NCBI RefSeq assembly: GCF_014764365.1
Contig: NZ_CP061718.1
Location: forward strand, 558,001 to 622,000
Reading direction: 5' to 3'
Source of the DNA: Roseococcus microcysteis
Lineage (GTDB): Bacteria; Pseudomonadota; Alphaproteobacteria; Acetobacterales; Acetobacteraceae
Length of the DNA: 64,000 bases
Below the pieces are notes generated by a model. The model saw only the letters and a program-made list of their open reading frames with translations, searched no databases and was not told the DNA's origin. The position numbers and the translations under genes were made by a program. Positions 44,587 through 53,811 of this stretch are shown piece by piece. Positions within the stretch are counted from its first letter, which is position 1. Every line of letters starts with the position of its first letter.

Positions 44587-45375
44587 ATGATCCCCTTCCC
44601 CGAGATCGACCCCGTGGCCCTGCAGATCGGGCCCATCGCCATCCGATGGTATGCGCTGGCCTATATCGTCGGCATCGTCATCGCCTGGCGCGTGGCGCGG
44701 CGGCTGGTGGAGGCCGCGCCCGCCGCCGGCACGGCGCGGCAGATGGATGATTTCGTCACCTGGGCCACGCTGGGCATCATCCTGGGCGGGCGGCTGGTCT
44801 ATGTGCTGGTCTACCGGCCGGCCTACTACCTCCAGAACCCGCTGGAGATCGTGATGATCACCGAGGGGGGCATGGCCTTCCATGGCGGGGCGTTGGGCGT
44901 CATCGTGGCCGCGCTGCTGTTCTGCCGCAGCGAGAAGCTGAACCCCCTGGCTTTCGGCGACCGCGTGGCGGTGGTCGTGCCGATCGGCCTTTTCCTCGGG
45001 CGGATCGCCAACTTCGTGAATGGCGAGCTCTGGGGGCGCCCGTCCCATGTGCCATGGGCCATGATCTTCCCGCGTGACCCGCTGCAACTGCCACGTCACC
45101 CGAGCCAGCTTTACCAGGCGGGGCTGGAAGGGATCGCCCTCTTCGCGCTGATGCTGGCGCTGTGGTCGGTGCGCTCCAACCGCGCGCGGCCCGGCATGCT
45201 GACCGGCGCGCTGATCGCGGGCTATGGCGTGGCGCGCAGCGTGGGCGAGCTGTTCCGCCAGCCCGACGCCAATCTGGGCTTCCTGCTGGCGGGCGCGACG
45301 ATGGGGCAATTGCTGTCGCTGCCGATGATCCTGGTGGGCGTCTTCCTCATGCTCCGCGCGCGCCGCGCGGGCTGA
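44587..45375 (+). CDS. lgt: Phosphatidylglycerol-prolipoprotein diacylglyceryl transferase
   Basis: First enzyme of lipoprotein maturation, transferring diacylglycerol to the lipobox cysteine in the inner membrane. The 262-aa polytopic protein contains the signature GLFLGRIANFVNGELWGRPS and GGMAFHGGALGVIVAALLF with the essential His. The N-terminal FPEIDPVALQIGPIAIRWYA is typical. Several lipoproteins in this window would be its substrates. It precedes a MidA-like methyltransferase gene by one base. Confidence 0.96.
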   Translation: MIPFPEIDPVALQIGPIAIRWYALAYIVGIVIAWRVARRLVEAAPAAGTARQMDDFVTWATLGIILGGRLVYVLVYRPAYYLQNPLEIVMITEGGMAFHGGALGVIVAALLFCRSEKLNPLAFGDRVAVVVPIGLFLGRIANFVNGELWGRPSHVPWAMIFPRDPLQLPRHPSQLYQAGLEGIALFALMLALWSVRSNRARPGMLTGALIAGYGVARSVGELFRQPDANLGFLLAGATMGQLLSLPMILVGVFLMLRARRAG

Positions 45376-45376
45376 C

Positions 45377-46354
45377 ATGGCCCAGGGCATGGAACGCCTG
45401 GACGCCTTCATGGCCCGTGCCGGCGCCGCCTACTACGCGCGCCGCGCCGCGCTGGGGCGCGACTTCACCACGGCGCCCGAGATGAGCCAGGCCTTCGGCG
45501 AATGCCTGGGCCTGTGGTGTGCCGTCACCTGGCAGGCCATGGGCGCGCCGCCGCGTGTGGTGCTGGCCGAACTCGGCCCCGGGCGCGGCACGCTGATGGC
45601 CGATGCGCTGCGGGCGGTGCGCGAGATGGTGCCCGCCTTCGCCGCCGCGCTGGATCTGCACCTGGTCGAGTCCTCGCCCCTGCTGCGGGCGGCGCAGGCG
45701 GAGCGGCTTTCCGCGACGTGGCATGACAGCGCCGACACCCTGCCCCCCGGCCCCATGATCCTCCTGGCCAATGAGTTCTTCGACGCCCTGCCCATCCGCC
45801 AATTCGTGCGAAGGGGCGCGGGCTGGACGGAGCGCTTCGTGGCCGATGGCGCCTTCGTGGAACAGCCGGCCGAGGACCAGGGCGAGGCGCCCGAAGGCGC
45901 GGTGCGCGAGGTCTGCGAGGCCGGTTCCGCCGTGGCCAAGAGCCTCGCCGCGCGGCTGGCGCGCGAGGGCGGGGCCGCGCTGATCCTGGACTATGGCCCG
46001 GCCGAATCCGGCCTGGGCGACACGCTCCAGGCGCTGCGCGACAACGCCGCCGCCGACCCCCTGGCCGAGCCTGGCAGCGTGGACATCACCGCCCATGTGG
46101 ATTTCGCGGCCCTCGCCGCCGCGGGGCGCGGCGCCGGGGCGTCCACCCATGGCCCGATCCCGATGGGTGTCTTCCTGCAACGCCTCGGGCTCATGGCGCG
46201 CTCGGCCATGCTGGCGCGGGCGGCACCGGCCCAGGCGGGGGCCATCCTGGCCGCCGCGCAGCGCCTCGTGGCGCCCGAGGGCATGGGGCGGCTGTTCAAG
46301 GCGCTGGCCCTGGCGCACCCTGCCCTTCCCACTCCGGCAGGCTTCGAGAACTGA
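45377..46354 (+). CDS. NDUFAF7/MidA-family SAM-dependent methyltransferase
   Basis: Class I methyltransferase of the DUF185/NDUFAF7 family, whose mitochondrial member methylates an arginine of complex I. It has DFTTAPEMSQAFGECLGLWC, the SAM loop LAELGPGRGTLMADALRAV, LLANEFFDALPIRQFVRRG and ALILDYGPAESGLGDTLQAL. The 325-aa protein is standard length. The order lgt, this gene, pgeF is common in alphaproteobacteria. The bacterial substrate is not established. Confidence 0.9.
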   Translation: MAQGMERLDAFMARAGAAYYARRAALGRDFTTAPEMSQAFGECLGLWCAVTWQAMGAPPRVVLAELGPGRGTLMADALRAVREMVPAFAAALDLHLVESSPLLRAAQAERLSATWHDSADTLPPGPMILLANEFFDALPIRQFVRRGAGWTERFVADGAFVEQPAEDQGEAPEGAVREVCEAGSAVAKSLAARLAREGGAALILDYGPAESGLGDTLQALRDNAAADPLAEPGSVDITAHVDFAALAAAGRGAGASTHGPIPMGVFLQRLGLMARSAMLARAAPAQAGAILAAAQRLVAPEGMGRLFKALALAHPALPTPAGFEN

Positions 46355-47080
46355 ATGGCCGAATACCTGACCCATGGCGCGCTCACGGCCCGGCACGGCT
46401 TCTTCACCCGGCGCGGCGGCGTCTCGGGGGGCGGCTATGCCTCGCTGAATTGCGGGCTGCGCGGCGATGACGACCCGGCCAATGTCGCGGAGAACCGGGC
46501 GCGGGCCACGGCGGCGCTGGGGGCGGAGCGGCTTGTCTCGCTCCGCCAGGTCCATGGCCCGGCGGTGGTGGAGGCCGAACCCGGCTGGGCCACCCTGCCC
46601 GAGGCCGATGCGCTGGTGACCAACCGACCGGGCCTGGCGCTCGGCATCATCACCGCCGATTGCGCGCCCGTGCTTTTCCACGACCCCGTGGCCGGCGTGG
46701 CCGGCGCCGCCCATGCGGGCTGGCGCGGCGCGGTGGCGGGCGTGCTGGAAGCGACCGTGGAGGCCATGGTGAAGCTGGGCGCCGAGCCGGCGCGCATCAT
46801 CGCCGTCATCGGCCCCTGCATCGCCCAGCCGAGCTATGAGGTGCGGGCCGATTTGCGGGATGCGGTGGGCGATGCGCGCTTCTTCGCCCCCGGCCGCGAC
46901 GCGGCGCATTTCCAGTTCGACCTGGCCGGCTATTGCGCCCATCGCCTTTCGGGCATCGGCGCGGCGCTGGTGCTGGGGGTGGACACGCTGGCCGATGAGG
47001 CGCGCTTCTTCAGCCACCGCCGCCGCACATTGGCCGGCGGCGGACCCCTTGGACATCAGCTTTCCGCCATCATGCTATGA
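46355..47080 (+). CDS. pgeF: Purine nucleoside phosphorylase/laccase-like protein (PgeF/YfiH)
   Basis: Member of the YfiH/LACC1 family, with purine nucleoside phosphorylase and adenosine deaminase activity and a role in peptidoglycan-precursor editing in E. coli. The zinc site is recognisable in LRQVHGPAVV, IITADCAPVLFHDP, and AAHAGWRGAVAGVL. ATG 46355 directly abuts the preceding TGA. The 241-aa size fits. A micro-ORF and lipoprotein gene follow. Confidence 0.92.
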   Translation: MAEYLTHGALTARHGFFTRRGGVSGGGYASLNCGLRGDDDPANVAENRARATAALGAERLVSLRQVHGPAVVEAEPGWATLPEADALVTNRPGLALGIITADCAPVLFHDPVAGVAGAAHAGWRGAVAGVLEATVEAMVKLGAEPARIIAVIGPCIAQPSYEVRADLRDAVGDARFFAPGRDAAHFQFDLAGYCAHRLSGIGAALVLGVDTLADEARFFSHRRRTLAGGGPLGHQLSAIML

Positions 47081-47087
47081 CCCTGCC

Positions 47088-47156
47088 ATGCCCTACATGA
47101 TCATCTTCCTCGCCCTGCTGCTGCTGACCGCGATGGTCTCCTGTGTCATCGCGTAG
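47088..47156 (+). CDS. Possible 22-aa membrane micropeptide
   Basis: ATG 47088 opens a 22-codon frame encoding MPYMIIFLALLLLTAMVSCV and two more residues, almost one hydrophobic helix. Its end overlaps the start (GTG 47143) of the lipoprotein gene in another frame by 14 bases. It has no clear ribosome site of its own but begins seven bases after the pgeF stop, so re-initiation is possible. It may be a real small protein, a coupling leader, or chance. Confidence 0.35.
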   Translation: MPYMIIFLALLLLTAMVSCVIA

Positions 47157-48012
47157 CCTCCTGCTGGCCGCGCTGGCGCTGCTGGTCGCGGCCTGCGGGA
47201 TCGAGCCGCGACCGCCGCATTGGGGCAATCCGGGCGGGGCGGCGCCCTGGCTGTCGCGGCCGCTGGCTGTCCGCATCGCCATCCCGCCGCCCGAGGCCGC
47301 GCTGATGCCCTCCGCCGATGCCGCGCGGCTGGCCGAGGCGGTCAGCAACGCGCTGCAGGCCGGTGACGTGCCGGCCACCGCCACGACGCCCCTGCCGCTC
47401 GACTGGCGCCTCGTCATCCTGGCCGAGAACCAGGGCGGCACGGTGCGCCCCATCTACCGGCTGCTGGACGCCGATGGGCGCCCGCAGGGCAGCGTGGGCG
47501 GCAATCTGGTGCCCGTCGCGGCCTGGGCGGCGGCCGAGCAGCCCACCCTCGATGCCGTGGCCTCCGATGCGGGGGCGAAGGTCGCGCAGCTCATCCTGGG
47601 CATCCAGGCCGCGCGCGCCTCGGCCTCGCCCGCCGCCCTGGCCGCCGGCCCCGAGCGGGTGCGCCTGCTGCCCGCCACCGGCGCGCCCGGCGACGGCAAC
47701 CAGGCGCTGACGGCCAGGCTGCGCGAATTTCTCTCCGCCCAGGGCTATGTGGTGCAGGACATCGCAGATGGCGCGGCTTTCGCCGTGACCGCCGAGGTCA
47801 GTGTCGTCCCCGCCCCCGCGCCGCGCACCGAGCGCGTGGAGATCCAATGGATCGTCTCGCGCCGCGACGGGCATGAGCTGGGGCGCGTGCTGCAATTGAA
47901 CGAGGTGCCGGCCGGGCGGCTGAATGGATTCTGGGGCGACATCGCCTTCGCCGCCGCGCAGGAGGCCGCCGGCGGCGTGCAGCAGGTGATTCGCAACGCG
48001 GCCAACCCGTGA
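47143..48012 (+). CDS. Predicted lipoprotein, unknown function
   Basis: A 289-aa lipoprotein starting at GTG 47143. The signal MSSRSLLLAALALLVAAC ends in the lipobox VAAC. The mature domain includes RPPHWGNPGGAAPWLSRPLA, VRPIYRLLDADGRPQGSVGG and, after a mid-protein Ala/Pro stretch, AFAVTAEVSVVPAPAPRTER then VEIQWIVSRRDGHELGRVLQ. The latter resembles a repeat of the first half (both start as strand-rich units), suggesting two similar subdomains. It follows pgeF and precedes prs. Family not recognised. Confidence 0.75.
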   Translation: MSSRSLLLAALALLVAACGIEPRPPHWGNPGGAAPWLSRPLAVRIAIPPPEAALMPSADAARLAEAVSNALQAGDVPATATTPLPLDWRLVILAENQGGTVRPIYRLLDADGRPQGSVGGNLVPVAAWAAAEQPTLDAVASDAGAKVAQLILGIQAARASASPAALAAGPERVRLLPATGAPGDGNQALTARLREFLSAQGYVVQDIADGAAFAVTAEVSVVPAPAPRTERVEIQWIVSRRDGHELGRVLQLNEVPAGRLNGFWGDIAFAAAQEAAGGVQQVIRNAANP

Positions 48013-48105
48013 CGCCACATGCCAGGGCTGCCGTGGCGTGAAGTTTACAGCGCGATGCCCTGCGGCTATCCCTGCCGCGCACGAAACAAGGGGTGAACTG
48101 GCCCG

Positions 48106-49038
48106 ATGAAGATCGTCGCCTGCAACAGCAATCGCCCCCTGGCCCAGGCGGTCGCGGATGCGCTGGGCATCCCGCTGACCAACGCCTCGGTGCGGCGCTT
48201 CGCCGACATGGAGGTCTTCGTGGAGATCCACGAGAACATCCGCGGCGAGGATGTCTTCGTGATCCAGTCCACCAGCTATCCGGCCAATGACCACCTGATG
48301 GAGCTGCTGATCACGCTGGACGCGCTGCGGCGTTCGTCCGCGCGGCGCGTGACGGCCGTGGTGCCCTATTTCGGCTATGCCCGGCAGGACCGGAAGAGCA
48401 GCCCGCGCTCGCCCATTTCGGCCAAGCTGGTGGCGAACCTCATCACCCAGGCGGGTGCCGACCGCGTGCTGACGATGGACCTGCATGCCGGGCAGATCCA
48501 GGGCTTCTTCGACATCCCGGTGGACAACCTCTATGCCGCGCCGCTCTTCGCGCGCGACATCCAGGACCGCTACGCCGGCCGCGAGCTGATGGTGGTCAGC
48601 CCCGATGTGGGCGGCGTGGTGCGCGCGCGCGCCATCGCGCAGCGGCTCAACACCGACCTCGCCATCATCGACAAGCGCCGGCCGCAGGCGGGCGTCTCCG
48701 AAGTGATGAACGTGATCGGCGACGTGTCGGGCCGCGACTGCATCGTGATCGATGATATCATCGACAGCGGCGGCACCCATTGCAACGCGGCCGAGGCGCT
48801 GATCAAGAACGGGGCGCGCAGCGTCTCCGTCTATGTCACGCATGGCGTCTTCTCGGGCGGCGCGGTGGCGCGGGTGGCGCAGGCCCCCATCGAATCCATG
48901 GCCGTGACCGACACCATCGCGGCGACCGATGCGGTGCGGAACTCCAACAATATCCGCCAGCTTCCCATCGCGCCCCTGCTGGCCGAGGCCATGCGGCGCA
49001 TCAGCGAGGAGAGTTCCGTCTCCTCGCTGTTCTGCTGA
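48106..49038 (+). CDS. prs: Ribose-phosphate pyrophosphokinase
   Basis: Forms PRPP from ribose-5-phosphate and ATP for nucleotide, histidine and tryptophan synthesis. The 310-aa protein has the full set of class I motifs: [60 protein letters not shown] and the PRPP loop [27 protein letters not shown] lies upstream of its ATG. A short hairpin (48012-48018 with 48033-48039) separates it from the lipoprotein gene. Confidence 0.97.
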   Translation: MKIVACNSNRPLAQAVADALGIPLTNASVRRFADMEVFVEIHENIRGEDVFVIQSTSYPANDHLMELLITLDALRRSSARRVTAVVPYFGYARQDRKSSPRSPISAKLVANLITQAGADRVLTMDLHAGQIQGFFDIPVDNLYAAPLFARDIQDRYAGRELMVVSPDVGGVVRARAIAQRLNTDLAIIDKRRPQAGVSEVMNVIGDVSGRDCIVIDDIIDSGGTHCNAAEALIKNGARSVSVYVTHGVFSGGAVARVAQAPIESMAVTDTIAATDAVRNSNNIRQLPIAPLLAEAMRRISEESSVSSLFC

Positions 49039-49046
49039 GGGCGCGC

Positions 49047-49610
49047 ATGGCGTTGAACCCCATCCCCTTCTGGTTCCTCCGCCATGGCGAGACGGACTGG
49101 AACGCCGAGGGCCGCAGCCAGGGCCGCACCGACATCCCGCTGAACCATGTGGGCGAGATGCAGGCGCGCCGCGCCGCTCGGACGCTGCTGGGCCAGAAGA
49201 TCACGACCATCGTGGCCTCGCCCCTGTCGCGCGCCCGCGTCACCGCCGAGACGGTGGCCGCGGCGCTGGGCCTTCCCATCCAGCTCGACCCCGAGCTGGA
49301 GGAGGTGAATTTCGGCGAGCAGGAAGGCCAGTTGATGGGCGACTGGTATGATGGCTGGATCGCGGGCGACTACACCCCCGCGGGTGCGGAGAGCTTCGCG
49401 GAACTCCGCGCCCGGACCGTGCGCGCCATCAACCGCGCCACCGCCCTGCCCGGCCCCGTGCTGGTGGTGGCCCATGGCGCGCTGTGGCGCGCCTTCCGCC
49501 ACGAGGCGGGGATGACGGCCAATATCCGCACGCCCAACGCTCTGCCCCTTTGGGCCGCGCCGGGCACGCCCTGGACGCTGACGCCGCTGGAGCTCGCGCC
49601 GGAGGAATAA
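49047..49610 (+). CDS. Histidine phosphatase-superfamily protein
   Basis: Phosphoglycerate-mutase-like phosphatase of the branch 1 histidine phosphatase superfamily, 187 aa. The phosphohistidine loop is FLRHGETDWNAEGRSQGRTD, followed by SPLSRARVTAETVA, the acid residue region EEVNFGEQEGQLMG and the second His in VLVVAHGALWRAF. It starts nine bases after prs stops. The substrate is not predictable. It is the last GC-rich gene before the AT-rich islet. Confidence 0.9.
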   Translation: MALNPIPFWFLRHGETDWNAEGRSQGRTDIPLNHVGEMQARRAARTLLGQKITTIVASPLSRARVTAETVAAALGLPIQLDPELEEVNFGEQEGQLMGDWYDGWIAGDYTPAGAESFAELRARTVRAINRATALPGPVLVVAHGALWRAFRHEAGMTANIRTPNALPLWAAPGTPWTLTPLELAPEE

Positions 49611-49694
49611 CTCTCATTCTTTGGCTGACCAAGCGCTTCCCTGACTCGTTAGATCGACTGATACTGGGACGTGAGCGCATTAGGTAGCGGTCCC

Positions 49695-50213
49695 ATGGAT
49701 ACGTCATTTCGCAGCAGGGCTTCATTTGGACGTCGAATTGAGTACTGGATTATTGGCCAGATGCTCAAACATCGCCTTGATGTTTACGTTCCACTTGTTG
49801 ACGATTTCGGAATAGATGCCATTATCCGGAAGTCGGACGGAACTTTTATTGAAGTTCAGATCAAAGCGCGCTCCGAAAATGTCAGATACGGAAGCGCGGC
49901 ACGCTTTTCGGCCATCTCACATCCTGAAAAGCGCGACAATTATTTTTTCATATTTTACTCGGAAATATTAAAATCGACTTGGATTCTTTCATCCGAGGAA
50001 TTTATAGATGAAGCAAGACAAAATAAGTCGGGGAAAAATCAAGGAAAGCGCTCTATAGTATTTGGGCTTACCCGAAATCAGGGCAGCACAGGCGGACATA
50101 GAGAAGTAAAAAATACCAAGTTCGATAAGTATCTCGACGACAATTTTTCTCGATTTCGTGAAGCTGGTGCCGTAGTAATGCCGGAGACGCCGAGTCAAAA
50201 TGACGAAATATAA
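49695..50213 (+). CDS. PD-(D/E)XK-like protein in AT-rich islet
   Basis: A 172-aa protein in a sequence far richer in A and T than anything else here; 49921-49980 has 18 G/C in 60. From ATG 49695 the N-terminal half reads RASFGRRIEYWIIGQMLKHR, then LVDDFGIDAIIRKSDGTFIE and VQIKARS. Glu16, Asp41 and Gln55-Ile-Lys57 are spaced as in the PD-(D/E)XK/Mrr-like nuclease core with a Q-x-K variant. The C-terminal half contains SSEEFIDEARQNKSGKNQGK and TKFDKYLDDNFSRFREA. Nuclease function, defence or mobile-element origin are inferences. Start and family should be treated as tentative. Confidence 0.6.
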   Translation: MDTSFRSRASFGRRIEYWIIGQMLKHRLDVYVPLVDDFGIDAIIRKSDGTFIEVQIKARSENVRYGSAARFSAISHPEKRDNYFFIFYSEILKSTWILSSEEFIDEARQNKSGKNQGKRSIVFGLTRNQGSTGGHREVKNTKFDKYLDDNFSRFREAGAVVMPETPSQNDEI

Positions 50214-50337
50214 TTACATTAAAGAGCATATAATGCGGTCGCTCATCACCGTTCCTTCAGCGGTGTCGCTTCGCCGTTAGCCCGGCACGCAATTTGCTGA
50301 ACCCCAGGCAATCAACTTGCCATGTGGGGTTCACCTG

Positions 50338-51303
50338 ATGCGTCGCCGTTCGCTTCTGCCCATTCTCGCGGCAACTGCCCTTCCCGTCGGCGCCTCGGCC
50401 CAATCGGGCTGGGTGCCTGACCGGCCCGTGCGCCTCATCGCGCCCTTCGCCGCCGGGGGGGCGGCCGACATTCTCGCGCGCATCGTGGCCGAGGATCTTT
50501 CGCCCCTGCTCGGCCAGCAGGTGGTGGTGGAGAACCGCACCGGCGCCGGCGGCGCGGTGGGCACGGAATCCGTGGCCCGCGCCCGCCCCGATGGCCTCAC
50601 CCTGCTGATGGCGAGCCAGGCGACGCATGGCATCGTTCCCAACATCACGCGCCTCAGTTTCGACCCGGCCACCGATACCGTGCCGGTGGCGAATTTGGCC
50701 GGCGTGCCCGCCGTGCTGATCGTGAACCGCGACCTGCCCATCACGAATTTCGCGGAATTCGCGGCCCATGCGCGGGCGCGGGCGGGGCAGCTCTCCTATG
50801 GCTCGGCCGGCATCGGCTCCTCCACCCACATGACCATGGCGCTGCTGCTGCACATGGCGGGGCTGGATGTCACGCATGTGCCCTATCGCGGCACGGCGCT
50901 GGCCATGCCCGACCTGCTGGCCGGGCGCATCATCGGCATGACGGACACCATTACCTCCGCCCTGCCCGCCATCCGCGACGGGCGGGTGCGGGCCATCGGC
51001 GTCTCCAGCCCCGCGCCGCTGCCGGTGCTGCCGGATGTGCCGCCGCTGGGTGCCAGCGTGCCGGGCTATGAGGTGCTGAACTGGTATGGCCTGGCCGGGC
51101 CCCGTGGCCTGCCCGCCAACATCGTGACCACGCTGCACGCCCATATGCAGACCCTGCTGGGCCGCCCGGCCTTCCTGGAGCGCCTGGCAAGCCAGGGCGC
51201 CCAGCCCCTGCCGATGAGTCCCGAGGAATTCGGCACCTATATCGCGCGCGACCGGCAGCAATGGGCCGAGCTGGTCCGTGCCACCGGCATGACCGTGCAG
51301 TGA
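50338..51303 (+). CDS. Bug-family (TTT) periplasmic substrate-binding protein
   Basis: A 321-aa binding protein with signal MRRRSLLPILAATALPVGAS, cleaved after ASA. It shows the family motifs VRLIAPFAAGGAADILARIV, VVENRTGAGGAVGTESVARA and LSYGSAGIGSSTHM, then HVPYRGTALAMPDLLAGRI. ATG 50338 is used; an upstream ATG at 50317 would add seven residues. It begins just past the AT-rich islet and is followed 14 bases later by a second Bug gene. No membrane partner is near. Confidence 0.9.
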   Translation: MRRRSLLPILAATALPVGASAQSGWVPDRPVRLIAPFAAGGAADILARIVAEDLSPLLGQQVVVENRTGAGGAVGTESVARARPDGLTLLMASQATHGIVPNITRLSFDPATDTVPVANLAGVPAVLIVNRDLPITNFAEFAAHARARAGQLSYGSAGIGSSTHMTMALLLHMAGLDVTHVPYRGTALAMPDLLAGRIIGMTDTITSALPAIRDGRVRAIGVSSPAPLPVLPDVPPLGASVPGYEVLNWYGLAGPRGLPANIVTTLHAHMQTLLGRPAFLERLASQGAQPLPMSPEEFGTYIARDRQQWAELVRATGMTVQ

Positions 51304-51317
51304 TGGGAGAGCCCCGC

Positions 51318-52316
51318 ATGACCCGCATGACCCGCCTGCCCCGTCGCGCCCTGGCCCTGGCCGGCGCCGCCGCCCTTGCCACACCCGCCCTCGCCACCCG
51401 GGCCCTCGCCCAGGGCAACTGGCCCGAGCGGCCCATCCGCTGGGTGGTGCCCTTCCCGCCCGCCGGCACGGCCGACATCCTGGCCCGGCTGCTGGGCGAG
51501 CATGTCAGCCGCAGCCTGGGCCAGCCCATCGCGCCCGAGAACCGGGCCGGCGCGGGGGGCACGCTGGCCGCCAACATCCTCTTTCAGGGCCGTGGCGACA
51601 CGCATCTGGTGATGGTGAGCAACTTCGCGCCGCATGGCGTCTCGCCCACCCTCTTCCCGGGTGTGGCCTATGACGCGCAGCGCGACTTCACCCATCTGGG
51701 CCTGCTGGGCGCGCTGCCCATGGTGCTGGCGGCGCACCCCTCCTTCCCGGCGGCGGATGCGGCGGCGTTGCTGGCGGCCGGTCGCCAGCAGGGGGCCTCG
51801 CTGACCATGGGATATGGCGGCAATGGCACGGCCTCGCACCTGATCGGGCTGTCGCTGCACCGGGCCGCGGGCATGTCGCCCACCTTCGTGCCCTATCGTG
51901 GCTCGGGCGCGCTGCTGAACGACGTGATGGCGGGCACCGTGCCCGTGATGATCGACACGCTGAGTGCCGCGATCGGCCATATCCGCGCCGGGCGCATCAA
52001 GGCGCTGGCCGTCAGCGGCCCCGCGCGCAGCCCCGCCCTGCCCGACACGCCTACCTTCAACGAGATCGGCGTGGGGGAGGCCACGGGCATGAACTGGTTC
52101 GGCTTCTGCACCCCCGCGGGCCTGCCCGCGCCCATCGCCGCCCGCTGGGTGAGCGAATTGCGCACCGCCCTCGCCCTGCCCGCCGTGACCGAGCGCCTGG
52201 CGAGCCTGGGCGTGGAGGGCACCAATATGGACCCGGCCTTCATGACGGAATTCGTGGGCACGGAGGTGGCGCGCTGGCGCGAGGTGATCCGCGCCAACAA
52301 TGTCACAGTCGGATAG
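51318..52316 (+). CDS. Bug-family (TTT) periplasmic substrate-binding protein
   Basis: A 332-aa homologue of the preceding gene: signal MTRMTRLPRRALALAGAAAL cleaved after ALA, then IRWVVPFPPAGTADILARLL, APENRAGAGGTLAANILFQG and TMGYGGNGTASHLIGL. GGGAGAG precedes ATG 51318. Similarity to the neighbour is moderate, so it looks like an old duplication or independent recruit rather than a recent copy. Ligand unknown. Confidence 0.9.
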   Translation: MTRMTRLPRRALALAGAAALATPALATRALAQGNWPERPIRWVVPFPPAGTADILARLLGEHVSRSLGQPIAPENRAGAGGTLAANILFQGRGDTHLVMVSNFAPHGVSPTLFPGVAYDAQRDFTHLGLLGALPMVLAAHPSFPAADAAALLAAGRQQGASLTMGYGGNGTASHLIGLSLHRAAGMSPTFVPYRGSGALLNDVMAGTVPVMIDTLSAAIGHIRAGRIKALAVSGPARSPALPDTPTFNEIGVGEATGMNWFGFCTPAGLPAPIAARWVSELRTALALPAVTERLASLGVEGTNMDPAFMTEFVGTEVARWREVIRANNVTVG

Positions 52317-52447
52317 TTGATCTTTTTTCGGGCAATGGGTTTAGCTGCAACCGCGCCTTAACCTTCGCGTTGGAAGATTATGGGGCGAATGCCTTTCAAC
52401 CGGGCAGCCACGCACCACTTATTGAAATGGCATCAAGGATCGCCGCC

Positions 52448-52630
52448 ATGACCACTCGCCTCACGGGACGTGGAATTTCTCTGGCCCAGGCCGCGCTGGC
52501 GATTGCCGCCGCGGCAAGGGCCACTCGCGAGGCCGCGGCCGCCCTCATCGCCCCGGCGCCGCAGCCCATTCCGGTGCGCGTGGCCCGCACCGGCCGCCGC
52601 CCCACCCGCCTGCATCACGACAAGGGCTGA
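52448..52630 (+). CDS. Small basic, alanine-rich protein
   Basis: A 60-aa protein from ATG 52448, with AAGGA eight bases upstream. It reads MTTRLTGRGISLAQAALAIA followed by an Ala-rich helix (AARATREAAAALIAP) and a basic tail (RTGRRPTRLHHDKG). It could be a short DNA- or membrane-associated protein; no family recognised. Longer in-frame starts exist at 52370 and 52427 without good ribosome sites. The stop lies three bases before the end of the convergent anmK gene. Confidence 0.5.
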   Translation: MTTRLTGRGISLAQAALAIAAAARATREAAAALIAPAPQPIPVRVARTGRRPTRLHHDKG

Positions 52631-52633
52631 GCG

Positions 52634-53761
52634 CTACAACAAGGACCCCAGGACCCGCCCGCCCACCATGGGGCGTGGCGCGCCCGTGGTCTCTGGAAAG
52701 CTGATGGGCAACCCGCGGGCGGTGCGCGCCGCCAGTACGGCGAAGCATTGCGCTTCCAGGGCGTCACCATCCCAGCCGACCACTTCCACCGGGCGCACCG
52801 GTTCGGACAGGGCGGCCGACAGCGCGCGCATCAGGGCGGGATTGCGTCGCCCGCCGCCGGCCACCAGCCATTGCATGGGCGGTTCGGGGAAGTGCCGGCC
52901 CGCCACGGCCACGCAGACGGCGGCGAAGGCGACCAGCGTCGCCGCGCCATCCTGCGGGGAAAGGTTGTGGGCACCGGCCTCCCGCAATGCCCGGTCGAAA
53001 TCCAACCGGTCCAGGGATTTGGGCGGCGGGGCCGCCAGATAGGGGTGGGCCATGAGGCGCCCGAGCACCGCGCCATCCACCTCACCCGCCAGGGCCAACC
53101 TTCCATCGCGGTCATAGTCGCGCCCGATGGAGCGCTTGGCCCAATCATCCAGCGGGCCGTTGGCCGGGCCGGTGTCGAAGGCCAGCATCTCGCCCTGCGC
53201 GCCCAGCCAGGTGACGTTGCCCACACCGCCTAAATTCAGCACAGCCAATGGCTTGGGGAGGTTTGCTGCGAGGGCGTGGTGGGCAATGGGCACCAGCGGC
53301 GCCCCCTGCCCGCCGGCCGCCACATCCGCGGTGCGGAAGTCGAAGGCGACGGAAAGCCCCGTGGCGCGGGCCAGGGCCTGGGCATCGCCGATCTGCCACG
53401 TGAAGCCCTGGGCGTTGCGGGCATCACCGGGGCGGAGCGGGCGGTGCAGGATGGTCTGGCCGTGGAATCCCGCCAGTTCCGCCTCGGGAAGCCCGTTGCG
53501 GGCGGCCTCGCGCATCACGCGGCGCACGGCCTCGACATGGGCATCGGTCAGGCGCGCGGTGACGCCGGCGAGGAATTCGTCATCCTCATGCAATGTGGGA
53601 GCCAACTCCAACAAGCGCCTGAGATCACGGCGCAAGACCGGATCATAGGGCAGGGTCAGGGTGGGCCCCAGGCGCTCCACGCGCTCCCCATCCGTCTCCA
53701 CCCAGGCGGCGTCCACCCCGTCGAGGGAAGTCCCGCTCATCAGCCCCACGATTCTCAACAT
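52634..53761 (-). CDS. anmK: Anhydro-N-acetylmuramic acid kinase
   Basis: Phosphorylates 1,6-anhydro-MurNAc in peptidoglycan recycling. The 375-aa ASKHA-fold protein begins [20 protein letters not shown] and has [11 protein letters not shown] and the nucleotide-binding segment [14 protein letters not shown], then [14 protein letters not shown]. The C-terminal [16 protein letters not shown] completes the family pattern. It is divergent from tyrS with 50 bases between starts, an arrangement often seen in alphaproteobacteria. Confidence 0.95.
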   Translation of the reverse strand: MLRIVGLMSGTSLDGVDAAWVETDGERVERLGPTLTLPYDPVLRRDLRRLLELAPTLHEDDEFLAGVTARLTDAHVEAVRRVMREAARNGLPEAELAGFHGQTILHRPLRPGDARNAQGFTWQIGDAQALARATGLSVAFDFRTADVAAGGQGAPLVPIAHHALAANLPKPLAVLNLGGVGNVTWLGAQGEMLAFDTGPANGPLDDWAKRSIGRDYDRDGRLALAGEVDGAVLGRLMAHPYLAAPPPKSLDRLDFDRALREAGAHNLSPQDGAATLVAFAAVCVAVAGRHFPEPPMQWLVAGGGRRNPALMRALSAALSEPVRPVEVVGWDGDALEAQCFAVLAARTARGLPISFPETTGAPRPMVGGRVLGSLL

Positions 53762-53811
53762 CGGCCGAGTGTGCTACGCGAGGCGCCCACCCGCCAATTG
53801 GACGTTTCCCC

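Noticed and set aside
49611-50337. The AT-rich islet as an IS element or integrated plasmid remnant
   Set aside because: No transposase, terminal inverted repeats, flanking direct repeats or tRNA attachment site could be found around it.
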